Below are positions 45,045-53,862 of a DNA stretch of 64,000 nucleotides, piece after piece. Location of the stretch: assembly GCF_002078505.1 (NCBI RefSeq), contig NZ_LUAV01000037.1, forward strand, positions 62,001-126,000, given 5' to 3'. Within the stretch, counting starts at the first letter, position 1. Each line of letters begins with the position of its first letter. The position numbers were made by a program, and so were the translations under genes. A model generated the notes under the pieces. The model searched no databases and was not told where the DNA came from. It saw only the letters and a list, made by a program, of their open reading frames with translations. Source of the DNA: Ensifer aridi (GTDB lineage: Bacteria; Pseudomonadota; Alphaproteobacteria; Rhizobiales; Rhizobiaceae).

Positions 45045-46203
45045 GCGCGAGAGCGCTGCGGAAGTTGGACTCGCAGGCCGAGTAGCGGTCGATAACGGCC
45101 TGCGAGTCGATATTGGCAAGGAAATTCGCGAGATAGGTTCTTCTGTCCGCCTCACGGTTCCAGATCGCCGCTTCGATATAGGGGAAGCCGATGAACTCCA
45201 GCATTTCCCGCATGCGATCGTCGACGGCAATCATCAGCGAGGGTACGCCCGCCTGCATGCCGATGACGCAACCATGGAATCGACGACCGAAGCAGAGATC
45301 CCGCGACGAGACCCAGCCGCGCCACTGGTTGGTGTCGAAGAAGACCAGGAGCTCGTGCTTCCTCTGCCATTTCTCCGAATGCTTGTATTCGGTCTGGCCG
45401 GTGATGCGCCCGCTTGCCCGGTCGTATACATGGACGTCATCCTCGACGGGCAGGGCGAGATTGTATGCGACCACTTCGTCCTGGACGACATAGCTTGCGA
45501 CACTATCCGGCTTCAGGAGCGCGTGGGCATCGACGATCGTATCGGCGACGCTGCCGAGATAGCCGCCGAAGGCGATCTTCTGCGCCGACGCCAGCTCCGG
45601 AGTGGCGAGCGCTGTCAGTGAACGCTTCATCTCGTTCGGTGCAAAGAAAAGCGACGGGCAACCCGTCGGCTTCACGAACTTCATGCCCTGCTCCCTGAGG
45701 AACTCGGCGGTGAAGTAGCCGCGGGTGAGAAAGAAGCTCTCCTTGTTTCTGAGGACTTCCAGGAATTTGAGGGTTCCCGCCGGCAGACTTTCCTTGAGCC
45801 CCTCTCTGCGCTGGATGCCGATACCCATGACCACGACGGGCATCTTCAGCTTGCCGAACACCTCCGCCTCGAGAGCGGCCGAGTAGCCGGGGCGCAGGAG
45901 ATTGGCCGAGGCGAAAACGCAGATGTCGAACTGCTGATGGAGGTGCTCGTAGACCTCGTCCGAGTTGCGGCTGTTGGCGAGATGCCAGAAGGGCACATAG
46001 GTGACGTCATGCCCTCGAAGGGCGTTGGCGGCACCTTCGCCGATGAGGTAATTGCCGGTATTGGCGATTTTTCTGACCTGATCGATCAAGTCCTTCTTGG
46101 TCCTGACCTCATCGAAATAGGGCCTGTGGCGGACCTCCGCCCCGGACACGCCCGCGACGGTGCGCTGCAGATATGAAGGGATTCCTGTAAGCAAGATACG
46201 CAT
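45031..46203 (-). CDS. wgaE: Polysaccharide pyruvyl transferase-family protein (WgaE-like)
   Basis: A 390-residue protein of the pyruvyl transferase (CsaB/WcaK-like) family. Seen: NTGNYLIGEGA near residue 45, GIGIQRREGL, TGCPSLFF and the C-terminal GRRFHGCVIGMQAGVPSLMIAVDDRMREM, the family's RxH and donor-binding part. EPS II of S. meliloti carries pyvuryl ketals on galactose, so a role there is likely. It is clearly a paralogue of the next gene. The ATG at 46201-46203 is used because the reading before it is the shadow of wgaD. Confidence 0.8.
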   Translation of the reverse strand: MRILLTGIPSYLQRTVAGVSGAEVRHRPYFDEVRTKKDLIDQVRKIANTGNYLIGEGAANALRGHDVTYVPFWHLANSRNSDEVYEHLHQQFDICVFASANLLRPGYSAALEAEVFGKLKMPVVVMGIGIQRREGLKESLPAGTLKFLEVLRNKESFFLTRGYFTAEFLREQGMKFVKPTGCPSLFFAPNEMKRSLTALATPELASAQKIAFGGYLGSVADTIVDAHALLKPDSVASYVVQDEVVAYNLALPVEDDVHVYDRASGRITGQTEYKHSEKWQRKHELLVFFDTNQWRGWVSSRDLCFGRRFHGCVIGMQAGVPSLMIAVDDRMREMLEFIGFPYIEAAIWNREADRRTYLANFLANIDSQAVIDRYSACESNFRSALAHVGL

Positions 46204-46249
46204 CGATACACCTAAATGAGTGCGAGACCAGCAAACGTTTGACGAACGA

Positions 46250-47428
46250 CTAATGCCCGATGCCGATCTCGCGTAGAGCGGAGCGGAACGTGCGCTCGCG
46301 ATCGGAATACCTGTCGACAAGTTCCGACGCATTCAGCCCGGCGAGGTGATCGGCAACGAATTCGGCCCTGTTTTCCGCCTTGTCGACGTCAACGACATCG
46401 ATTGCCGGCAGGCCCGTGTAGCCCAACATCTCGCGCATTCGGTCGTCAACCGCCACCATCAGGCTCGGCACGCCCGCCTGCATGGCAATGATCGAGCCGT
46501 GGAAACGCCGGCCGAAGTTGAAGTCCATGGACGAGGCCCAGGCGCGCCACTGGTTCGTGTCGAAGAAGGTGCGAACGTCGAATGGCGTTTTCAGCCGCTC
46601 GGTACCGGGATAGCTCAGCTCGCCGAGCATGGTGCCGGAGGCGGAATCGTAGACGCGCCCGTCGCCATTCGCCTCCACGTTCATGTCGAAGTGGAGGAAC
46701 TCGTCCTGGATCACGTACTGGGGGCGCGAACCCTCAGGCGCCAGCGCCGCGGCGTCGACGATGCAATCGTGGTTTGCGCCGAGATAACCGGAGAAGATGG
46801 TGCGCGCCTTGCCCACCTCGACTTTCGGCAGCTTCTTCAGCGATGCGCGCATGTTGTGCGGCATGAAATAGATGGACGGGCAGCCGGTCGGCTGGACGTA
46901 GGAAAAGCCCTGGTCCTTGAGGAAGCCCGCCGTCTCGAATCCGCGCGTCAAGAAATAGTGTTCACGCTCCTTCAGGACGTCGAGGAGTCGCTTAGTCCCC
47001 TCCGGCAGGCTGTTCTCGAGGTCGCGGCGGTTCTGGAGGCCGATACCGAGCATGACGATCGGCATCTTGAGTTTGCCCAGCACTTCCGCCTCAGCGTCCG
47101 CAGAGAGGCCCTTGCGCAGCAGATTGGCGCAGGTGAAAACGCAGATATCGAAATTGGCGTTGAATTCCTCGAGCCCCACTCCGTTCTTGCTGCAATTGTA
47201 GAGGTGCCAGAACGGCACCTGCTTGGCATGCGGCGCGATCGCGCGCAACGCCCCCTCGCCGATCAGATAGTTCCCGGTATTGCTGATGTTGCGAAGCTCC
47301 TGAAGAAACTCCTCCTTCGTCTCGGGCTGCTTCTGCCGCTCCGAATAGGAAACCGACAAGCCGTGGGCGCCGTTGGCAAGGCGCGTGTAATGACCAGGAA
47401 TTCCCGTCACGAGGATTCTTGGACGCAT
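46250..47428 (-). CDS. wgaD: Polysaccharide pyruvyl transferase-family protein (WgaD-like)
   Basis: A 392-residue protein with the same plan as its neighbour: NTGNYLIGEGALRAI, GIGLQNRRDLENSLPEGT, PTGCPSIYFM and GRRFHGSIIAMQAGVPSLMVAVDDRMREMLG. The two genes look like an old tandem duplication, separated by 46 bases. One may add pyruvate while the other has shifted to another acceptor. Name by order (expA4 position). Confidence 0.8.
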   Translation of the reverse strand: MRPRILVTGIPGHYTRLANGAHGLSVSYSERQKQPETKEEFLQELRNISNTGNYLIGEGALRAIAPHAKQVPFWHLYNCSKNGVGLEEFNANFDICVFTCANLLRKGLSADAEAEVLGKLKMPIVMLGIGLQNRRDLENSLPEGTKRLLDVLKEREHYFLTRGFETAGFLKDQGFSYVQPTGCPSIYFMPHNMRASLKKLPKVEVGKARTIFSGYLGANHDCIVDAAALAPEGSRPQYVIQDEFLHFDMNVEANGDGRVYDSASGTMLGELSYPGTERLKTPFDVRTFFDTNQWRAWASSMDFNFGRRFHGSIIAMQAGVPSLMVAVDDRMREMLGYTGLPAIDVVDVDKAENRAEFVADHLAGLNASELVDRYSDRERTFRSALREIGIGH

Positions 47429-47465
47429 GCACTAGATCCTTCTCTTTGACATCGGCGGGAACCTG

Positions 47466-50144
47466 TCAGCCCACTGCCGCAACTTCGGGATTGGATATCT
47501 CGCAGCCGCGAATAACCTTGGCGCGCGAGAGCGATGAATTGTTCACTGAGCGGTCGCACCAGCCGAGGAACTCAGAAAAGGAGGATGTCCACGAGCGGCG
47601 GGCCGCCGTTCTCAAGCACCCCTCCATGAGCGGTGCGAGCTTCTGGCGATTATGGGCCACCTCTTCGATGACCTTCGCCATGCCCCGCACCACCTGCGGA
47701 TCGGCGGAGGCGTCGATCAGGATACCGTCCTCGCCATCGGTTATGAGCTCGTCGACGGCTCCGACCGCCGTGGCGATCGGAACGCAGCCGAGCTGCTGCG
47801 CCTCCGCGATCATCAGAGGAGCGCCCTCCCATCGCGAGGGCATGAGGAGCACGTCCGCCCAACCGAGCGCCTTGATCAGATCCTTGCTTGCAAAGACGGG
47901 CGGCCGCACCTCGACACCGAGATCCCTCAGCCGATCCGTCCACGAGATGGTGGCATCCGCGAGGATTTCGCCGCCGATCGCGCGTGCGTCGAACGCCACG
48001 CCCGAGGCGCGCAGCTCGGCGATTGCCGCGGCCAGCCGGTCGATACCCTTCTGCTGATCGAGCCGGCCCATATAGAGGACGCGAAGCCGGTCGTCCTTGC
48101 GCTCGATCCGTCTGACCGACAGGACCTCGGCCAATACCTTGGGCGGCACGGAAAAGCTCGCGCCGTTGGGAACGGCGAAGACCTTCTCATGCGGTACGCC
48201 GAAGCTGTGCAGATAGATCTTGAGCTGCTCCGAGCAGGTGAGGAAAGCGTCGTAGCAATGCTCATGGGCAATCGCGGCAAATGGCTGGCCGGCAGGCCGC
48301 TTGAAATGCGTATTGTCCACGACGTGAAGGTAGCAGGCGGTGCGTGTTCCTTCGGAGCGCAGCCGCGCGATGAGCGGGTGCACGGCCATGACGTGATTGT
48401 TGATGATGAGGTCAAAGCCGGACAGTTGACCTTTGAGCGCCGCCCAATCGACCTCATGACCTTCTGCAATGAAGTCCTGCCCGAGGAACGAGCCCGAGCC
48501 GCCCCAGGCGGGGATGCCCTGATCCCAGAAGTGAATGTAGTCGAAGCTCTGATCGAACTCGTCTATCACGTCCATTCTGGACGTCCCGAGCACGAACAGA
48601 TGGGTCTCGTATCCGGCCGCCTTCAGTTCGCGCGCCGCCGCGTAGACGACCTTCTCGGCTCCGCCGAAGGAGGCGTTGGGAACGAGCAGCGCCGCCGTTC
48701 GCTTGGCCCCCTCGCTATGGCCGAGCGGCAGGACGGGCGAGCCGCCGAGCTCGTGGCGGAGCGCCTTGTGGAGCTCCGAGTAGGGAACCAGCCGCGCCGG
48801 GCGCCAGGTCCAGCGCCTGCCGGCCGTGCGCCTCAGCGGGCTCGTCGCGATGGCGTTGACGCAATTGATCATCACCTGCTGGGGCGTGATGAGCGAGCGG
48901 CGCGGCAGGGTTCGCGGAAACGGGAAGCGCACCTTGAGCACGGCCGATGTGGGCCAGACCTGCTGGTTGCCGATCGACGCGAACCAATCGAGGGCGTTGT
49001 TGTGGATCACGTCGCGCACGAGCGAGGTCGAAAGGAAGATAAGATCGGCATGCCCCACATGCGCACCGGCCTCATGGAAGACCGGCTCGATCTTGCGCTG
49101 CGTGGCATCGTTGCCGAGCTGGACGAAAACGACGTTGGCCTTGTCGCTCAGGCGCTCAAGATGCGAGAGTACGTTCGGCAGCATGCGGGAGCGCAGAAGC
49201 AGGTCGAGCGTCGCGCCGCTTCCGGCCACCAGGAAGGGCGGGAAGTGGACGTTGTCCGGCTCGCCGATGCTTGCCCAGAACGCCGGAATGATATCGTCGA
49301 GACGAAGCCTCTTCGGCGGCTTGGTGGGATCGGTGAAGAACGAAATGGCGGCATCTTCCGTTCGCGCGAAGAGATAACGGGGGCATTCCTCATGCTCGAA
49401 ATCGACGAGCATCGGACGCTGGAACAGAGCCCGATGGCGCTTTCTGAGGAAGCTTACCGAGGCGGCACGGTCCCGGTTCGCCTCCTTGAATCGGCTCTCC
49501 GCCCGAAGCCGGTATTCGAAGGTCGTGTCGTGGCACGGCGTGCCGACGAAGCCATGTTCTATGCACGACAGCCAGAATTCCCAATCCTCGAAGCCGTTCT
49601 GCCTGTCGTCGTTGAAACGGACGCCTGCCCGGAACACGTCGATCGAGATCATCGAGCCCGTGTCGCAGATATTATCCGTGATGCAGTGGACGAGCCGCGA
49701 ATAGCGATTGCCGTAATGGGCGCGCCAGCTCACCGAGAAGGTGTCTATATTGGTGTAGACCCAGCCGCAGCCGCTCTCGGTGAGCTGCCCGTAGAGCGTC
49801 TCGATCGTGCCGGGCAGGACGCGGTTGTCGGCGTCGAGAAAATAGACGGCGCGCGCTTCCGGCAGGTTTTCGAGCACATAGTCGATCGCGCGGTTGCGCG
49901 CCCCACCCGGTCCGGCATTCGCTCCGAAGAGCACATGAACCGCTGGATGGGCGGCGGCATAGAGCAGCAATTGGTCGAAGGTCTCCTGTCGCGGATCGCC
50001 GTCCACGGATACGACGATCGCAATCCTGCACGTCGAAACAGTAGAGGCGAGCACGGACTCGATCGCCTCCAGGACGAGTGCGGCATGGCCGTAGAGCGGC
50101 ATGGCGACCGCGATCAGATCCGGAGTTTCCTTGCTAGCGGACAT
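47466..50144 (-). CDS. wgaB: Two-domain glycosyltransferase (WgaB, ExpA23-like)
   Basis: An 892-residue fusion. The N-terminal part (about 8-260) is a GT2 enzyme with IAVAMPLYGHAALVLEAIES, GPGGARNRAIDYVLENL and the DxD motif YFLDADNRVL. The C-terminal part (about 500-870) is GT-B family 4 with VLYMGRLDQQKGIDRLAAAI, PSRWEGAPLMIAEAQQLG (the E..7..E donor motif) and GEDGILIDA. In between lies a region of unclear role. It matches the fused expA23 gene of S. meliloti, which probably makes both linkages of the Glc-Gal repeat. It overlaps wgaA by 11 bases. Confidence 0.85.
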   Translation of the reverse strand: MSASKETPDLIAVAMPLYGHAALVLEAIESVLASTVSTCRIAIVVSVDGDPRQETFDQLLLYAAAHPAVHVLFGANAGPGGARNRAIDYVLENLPEARAVYFLDADNRVLPGTIETLYGQLTESGCGWVYTNIDTFSVSWRAHYGNRYSRLVHCITDNICDTGSMISIDVFRAGVRFNDDRQNGFEDWEFWLSCIEHGFVGTPCHDTTFEYRLRAESRFKEANRDRAASVSFLRKRHRALFQRPMLVDFEHEECPRYLFARTEDAAISFFTDPTKPPKRLRLDDIIPAFWASIGEPDNVHFPPFLVAGSGATLDLLLRSRMLPNVLSHLERLSDKANVVFVQLGNDATQRKIEPVFHEAGAHVGHADLIFLSTSLVRDVIHNNALDWFASIGNQQVWPTSAVLKVRFPFPRTLPRRSLITPQQVMINCVNAIATSPLRRTAGRRWTWRPARLVPYSELHKALRHELGGSPVLPLGHSEGAKRTAALLVPNASFGGAEKVVYAAARELKAAGYETHLFVLGTSRMDVIDEFDQSFDYIHFWDQGIPAWGGSGSFLGQDFIAEGHEVDWAALKGQLSGFDLIINNHVMAVHPLIARLRSEGTRTACYLHVVDNTHFKRPAGQPFAAIAHEHCYDAFLTCSEQLKIYLHSFGVPHEKVFAVPNGASFSVPPKVLAEVLSVRRIERKDDRLRVLYMGRLDQQKGIDRLAAAIAELRASGVAFDARAIGGEILADATISWTDRLRDLGVEVRPPVFASKDLIKALGWADVLLMPSRWEGAPLMIAEAQQLGCVPIATAVGAVDELITDGEDGILIDASADPQVVRGMAKVIEEVAHNRQKLAPLMEGCLRTAARRSWTSSFSEFLGWCDRSVNNSSLSRAKVIRGCEISNPEVAAVG

Positions 50145-51615
50145 GGGATGTCCCTCCGGACTGCTTCACCAGGCGGAAGCCGGAAACCTTGAGCCAGGAG
50201 AAATCGACGGAATCCGTCACGGCGCGGCTGAGAATCATCAGATCCATCGGCGCGCGCACCGGCTCGTCCAGTTGAAAGTTGATGTTGACGGCCTGCTCGG
50301 CAGTCACTTCACGCCATCCGCTGAAGAACGCCGAAGGCTTGGCGGAACCCTTGCGCGCGAGTTCGGCCACCTCAGAGCGCGCATTCGAATTGGCCGGCGC
50401 GAGCAGAAAGCTTACTGCCGCAGGCGCACCCTTCGGATGGTCGATTATGGCGCTCGCCGAGAAGGATATGGTGCCGGGCTCTACCGCGCGGCCGATGGTG
50501 CCGGCCGAAATGCCGCTCGCCAGCGGATGGCACACAACGGCATGCTCGTGCTCGAGGAAGCGAACGGTCTGGAACTCCGGGACAATCGGGGTAACCGAGA
50601 CGTCGACGATCTGGCTCAAAAGATCGACCGCCAGGCGGTAGTCCTCGATGAAATGGCCGTCGAGCAGAGCGGTTGGAGCGATCATGTTGGGCATCCGGGT
50701 CGGCCTGACACCCGGCAACCCGGTATAAACCCGGAACGCCAGGGGGCGCAGATCGAGGTCGGCATGAGGGGTCTCCGATCGCGCCGTGTAGCGCTCGCTG
50801 GCGATCGGATAGCCGAGCGAAAGCCCTACCGTTTCCGCGCCCGTCGTGGAGACCCGGAGCCTGAGCGTCCTCGCCCCGCCTCCGCAGGTCCGCGGCAGCG
50901 CGAAGAAATTCCAGCCGCCGGCAAGCTGCGCGTAGGGCACGGTCCACTCGGCCACGCCTTCGCCGTTCTCGACATAGCTCAGCATGACGCTCAGCTCGCC
51001 GCCTTCCCTCGGAACGGAATTGAGATGAAGCGCGACGCCGGCGACACCGTGGCTTGAGACCGGCAGGAGCTGTTCGACATAGCCGGTTGCCAGGAGTTGC
51101 CCTATTCCCTCGTCCTTCGGATCGACATAAGGATCGTGCGCGAAGATCTCGGTGACCGGCTCCCAGTTTCGCGCCTGGAACGCGTCTTCGAGTGCCCGGT
51201 AGTTCTCGAGCAGAGCCTCGCGCTCGCGTCTGAGAATGGCAACCTCGGAAGTGACCGACGTGGTGAAACGGGCAAGCCGCCCGACGCCGCCCTCGACCAA
51301 GGTGCGGACGAGCGCCAAGCTCTCCGCTTTGCTGCCCAGGTCAACCCGTTGAATAGGCACCTCGGGGACGGTTCCAAGCGCATTGACGGCGGCAAGCCCC
51401 ACCCTCAACTCGGCCTCGCCCTCATCGGAGAAGGCGAGCCCTACAAGCGGGAACGCGTTTTGCAGTGGAGTTTGAGAGCTTGTACCCGTCTCAAGGAAAT
51501 GGACCAGATGCTCGATGTCGCTCCCCTCGACATTTGCCCGGTCCCGATCAGATGCCACAACCAGCCTTCGCTTCGCGGGCGATTGCCTTACGCTAGAAGA
51601 CATCAACTCTTGCAC
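50134..51615 (-). CDS. wgaA: WgaA-like protein of EPS II cluster
   Basis: A 493-residue protein, first gene of the long wga operon, in the position of expA1. I recognise no catalytic motif, signal peptide or membrane helix. It has a heptad-like helical stretch near residues 120-150 (TSEVAILRREREALLENYRAL), followed by beta-rich, carbohydrate-binding-like parts (residues 190-300 and 360-490). The start is GTG at 51613-51615 with GAGG 7 bases before; ATG at 51601-51603 is a weaker alternative. Regulatory sites lie 110-170 bases upstream. Confidence 0.75.
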   Translation of the reverse strand: MQELMSSSVRQSPAKRRLVVASDRDRANVEGSDIEHLVHFLETGTSSQTPLQNAFPLVGLAFSDEGEAELRVGLAAVNALGTVPEVPIQRVDLGSKAESLALVRTLVEGGVGRLARFTTSVTSEVAILRREREALLENYRALEDAFQARNWEPVTEIFAHDPYVDPKDEGIGQLLATGYVEQLLPVSSHGVAGVALHLNSVPREGGELSVMLSYVENGEGVAEWTVPYAQLAGGWNFFALPRTCGGGARTLRLRVSTTGAETVGLSLGYPIASERYTARSETPHADLDLRPLAFRVYTGLPGVRPTRMPNMIAPTALLDGHFIEDYRLAVDLLSQIVDVSVTPIVPEFQTVRFLEHEHAVVCHPLASGISAGTIGRAVEPGTISFSASAIIDHPKGAPAAVSFLLAPANSNARSEVAELARKGSAKPSAFFSGWREVTAEQAVNINFQLDEPVRAPMDLMILSRAVTDSVDFSWLKVSGFRLVKQSGGTSHVR

Positions 51616-51785
51616 GCAGCGACCTCAGAAGAAATCGAATTATAAGGAGATGAATTTGCCGGCGAATAAATAAGTCGCCCTGGATCCCTCATCGTCAAAA
51701 AACTATATCTATGATTTCTGCAGTGCACAATTATAAAATTGTGGGGTTCTGATATAAAATTATACTTCAAAAATAGAAGCAATAA
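51616..51785. promoter_or_regulatory. wgaA promoter region
   Basis: An AT-rich gap of 170 bases upstream of wgaA. It holds TGCAGTGCA at 51719-51727 (the motif shared with EPS I promoters, here preceded by ATGATTTC) and, at 51758-51786, AATTATACTTCAA-AAA-TAGAAG, an imperfect copy of the palindrome next to wggR. In S. meliloti, WggR (ExpG) is known to bind upstream of wgaA. Confidence 0.6.
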
Positions 51786-53036
51786 TCACGCAAGCTGCGC
51801 TTCTTTCGTTGATAGTGCAACTTGGCCGACAATATTTCTGATCAGCGTCGATTGACGCGCGATACAATCGTCCAGTCGGAACCGTTGCTCGACCGTCCTG
51901 CGCGCTGCAGTTCGCAGCTCGCGGAAATCATCGGGCCGCGCCAGGACCGCGAGAATGGACTCGGCGAGCGCGTCCGTATCGAAGAACGGGATTAGGAGGC
52001 CGTTGCGGCCCGAGCGGATGACCTCCTGGACCGGGGCGGTATCCGATCCGATGACCAGCGCACCGCAAGCCATTGCCTCCAGCACCGACCAGGACAGCAC
52101 GAAAGGATAGGTGAGGTACAAGTGAGCCGCGGAGATCTGGAAGAGCTGACGGAGCACCGAATGTGGCACGACGCCGGGAAAAATGAGCCGCTCGCGCGGG
52201 ACGTCCAGCGATTCGAGGAGGTGATCTTTCCAGGAACCTCCGCCGGGGGGCGGCGCGCCGTAGCTCACGCCGTCGCCGCCGACGAAGACGAACAGCGCGT
52301 CGGGGTGTCGCCGAACGACCTTGGCAGCGGCCTCCAGCGCCTGTGGAAATCCCCGATACGGCTCGAGATCGCGCGCGACGAATGTGACGATCGGGGGATC
52401 GCCCGCCTTGAGCACGCGCCCATCCGGAAGCTTCAGCGAAGCGGCCGGATCGGGGCGGAAGCGCCGCGTGTCCACGCCCTCGTGGCAGACGGCGATGCGC
52501 TCCCGCACATCGGCCGGATAGAGGCTTCGCTGCCAATTGGTCGGGCTGATGCCTCCGTCCATCGCCTCGAGCGACAGGAGCTGCGCGATGTTGCGAAGAC
52601 GCAATCTCTTGCGGGTCTCCGAATCGGGCTGGTTGTCGGGGGCGAAACCGATATCCGCCCCTTCTGCCCGATAGAAGAACTCGCAATAGCCGAGTGTGGG
52701 CACGCGCGGCAGCACGTCCTTGATGAACATCATGCTGCCCCAGCCGATATGGCCGAGAACGATGTCCGGGACCTGGCCAAGGCGCGCCATGGCGTCGAAG
52801 GTCTCCGCAACCCGATGGCCGATCCGCACATGATGATCGGGAACGCCGAGATGCCGCGCCATTTGCGGATGCGCCCTGGGGCCGGGCTCGGCACGATGCC
52901 GAACGACCCTCACGGAAGGGATCTTCTGATCCACTGTCTCCGTCACGAGGGTCACCTCGTTTCCGGCAACAGCCAAATGGGAAGCCAGGGCGGCGAACTG
53001 ACCGAAACCGCGACGGTGTACAAACGCTACATGCAT
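51786..53036 (-). CDS. wgcA: Glycosyltransferase WgcA (ExpC-like, family 4)
   Basis: A 416-residue GT-B enzyme of family 4. Seen: HVAFVHRRGFGQFAALASHL, a first domain with GHIGWGS, and in the second domain RDLEPYRGFPQALEAAAKVV, PFVLSWSVLEAMACGALVIGS with the donor-binding E, and RNGLLIPFFD. In S. meliloti expC lies alone between expA and expG and is needed for galactoglucan. It is 42 bases downstream of wggR on the same strand, so the two could be co-transcribed. Confidence 0.87.
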   Translation of the reverse strand: MHVAFVHRRGFGQFAALASHLAVAGNEVTLVTETVDQKIPSVRVVRHRAEPGPRAHPQMARHLGVPDHHVRIGHRVAETFDAMARLGQVPDIVLGHIGWGSMMFIKDVLPRVPTLGYCEFFYRAEGADIGFAPDNQPDSETRKRLRLRNIAQLLSLEAMDGGISPTNWQRSLYPADVRERIAVCHEGVDTRRFRPDPAASLKLPDGRVLKAGDPPIVTFVARDLEPYRGFPQALEAAAKVVRRHPDALFVFVGGDGVSYGAPPPGGGSWKDHLLESLDVPRERLIFPGVVPHSVLRQLFQISAAHLYLTYPFVLSWSVLEAMACGALVIGSDTAPVQEVIRSGRNGLLIPFFDTDALAESILAVLARPDDFRELRTAARRTVEQRFRLDDCIARQSTLIRNIVGQVALSTKEAQLA

Positions 53037-53078
53037 GTTCCTAGCCGATCGCCAACCTGAGGAATCACTTCTGGGGTA

Positions 53079-53651
53079 TCAAATGCCGTAGCGGGCGGCA
53101 CTGCCCCAAACCATTTCGAGCCGGTGCAGGGTCTGGAAGGCGGTTTCGAGATTGCGCCGGTCCTGCTCGCCATGGCTGAGGGCGCGTTCATAGGATTTCG
53201 CCGCTTCCCGCAGGCTCTTGCAGAGCTGCTTTCCCTTCTCCGAGAGCCTGATGCGAGCTGAGCGCTTGTCGCGCTGCGAAGCGATTCGATCGATATAGTC
53301 CCCGTCGGCGAGCTGCTTCAGGTAATAGGAGACATTGGAACCCACATAGTGACCGCGGTCCAAAAGCTCGCCTACCGAAAGCTCCGCGTCGCCGATTGCG
53401 AGAAGCACCATCGCTTGGGCGGACCCGATGTCGTCCACGCCGAGCTTCGTCAGCTCCGTGCGCAACAGCCCGGAGAAGCGTCGGCTTGCACGCTCCATCA
53501 CGCGGGCGAGTTCGAAATACGTCACCAGCGCGTCGTCTCCGTCCCGATCGCTCTCAGGGTGCCTAGGGGCATTCCTGACCGCCTCACGCCCGGGCTGGAC
53601 TACTACAGCGTCTCCGAAATCTGCGAACGGATAGAGAATCCTATGATTCAT
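53079..53651 (-). CDS. wggR: MarR-family activator WggR (ExpG)
   Basis: A 190-residue MarR-type regulator. Seen: a 60-residue N-terminal leader, then the winged helix with MVLLAIGDAELSVGELLDRGHYVGSNVSYYLKQLADGDYIDRIASQRDKRSARI (positions about 85-140). In S. meliloti WggR activates the wg operons, partly in answer to phosphate starvation and quorum sensing. I start at the ATG at 53649-53651, which has GGAG 6 bases before it; ATG at 53661-53663 would add four residues. Its own upstream region holds the strongest copy of the palindrome, so it probably regulates itself. Confidence 0.88.
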   Translation of the reverse strand: MNHRILYPFADFGDAVVVQPGREAVRNAPRHPESDRDGDDALVTYFELARVMERASRRFSGLLRTELTKLGVDDIGSAQAMVLLAIGDAELSVGELLDRGHYVGSNVSYYLKQLADGDYIDRIASQRDKRSARIRLSEKGKQLCKSLREAAKSYERALSHGEQDRRNLETAFQTLHRLEMVWGSAARYGI

Positions 53652-53668
53652 CCCTCTCTCCATTGGGG

Positions 53669-53715
53669 AATTTACTTTCAAATTCGGGAATTTACTTCAA
53701 AACTTGAAGTAAATT
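53669..53715. promoter_or_regulatory. WggR operator region between wggR and wgdA
   Basis: A perfect 12-bp inverted repeat, AATTTACTTCAA with TTGAAGTAAATT, spaced by 3 bases (53689-53715). A direct half-site, AATTTACTTTCAA, lies 20 bases to the left (53669-53681). The site is 20-65 bases from the wggR start and about 150 from wgdA, so it can serve both. A dimeric MarR protein fits such a palindrome. Confidence 0.75.
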
Positions 53716-53862
53716 TCTTGGCGCCCCACCCCCGAATTGCCCGGTCTTGAGCAACAGACCTTTATTGTGTCACACTCATCCCAGCAATACTGTGATTTGA
53801 GTGAATCTGAACCAAAATCGCTCAGCCCACCCGCCAACGCGTTATAGCCAGAAAAGCCACCC

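Noticed and set aside
47652..50192. An 846-codon open frame on the plus strand opposite wgaB
   Set aside because: It is the antisense shadow of a GC-rich gene; its translation is rich in R, D, H and V with no family motif, and wgaB has clear glycosyltransferase motifs.
53750..53862. A PhoB box upstream of wgdA (TGTCACACTCAT region)
   Set aside because: Phosphate control of this cluster is known in S. meliloti, but the match to the CTGTCAT direct repeat is too weak to call.
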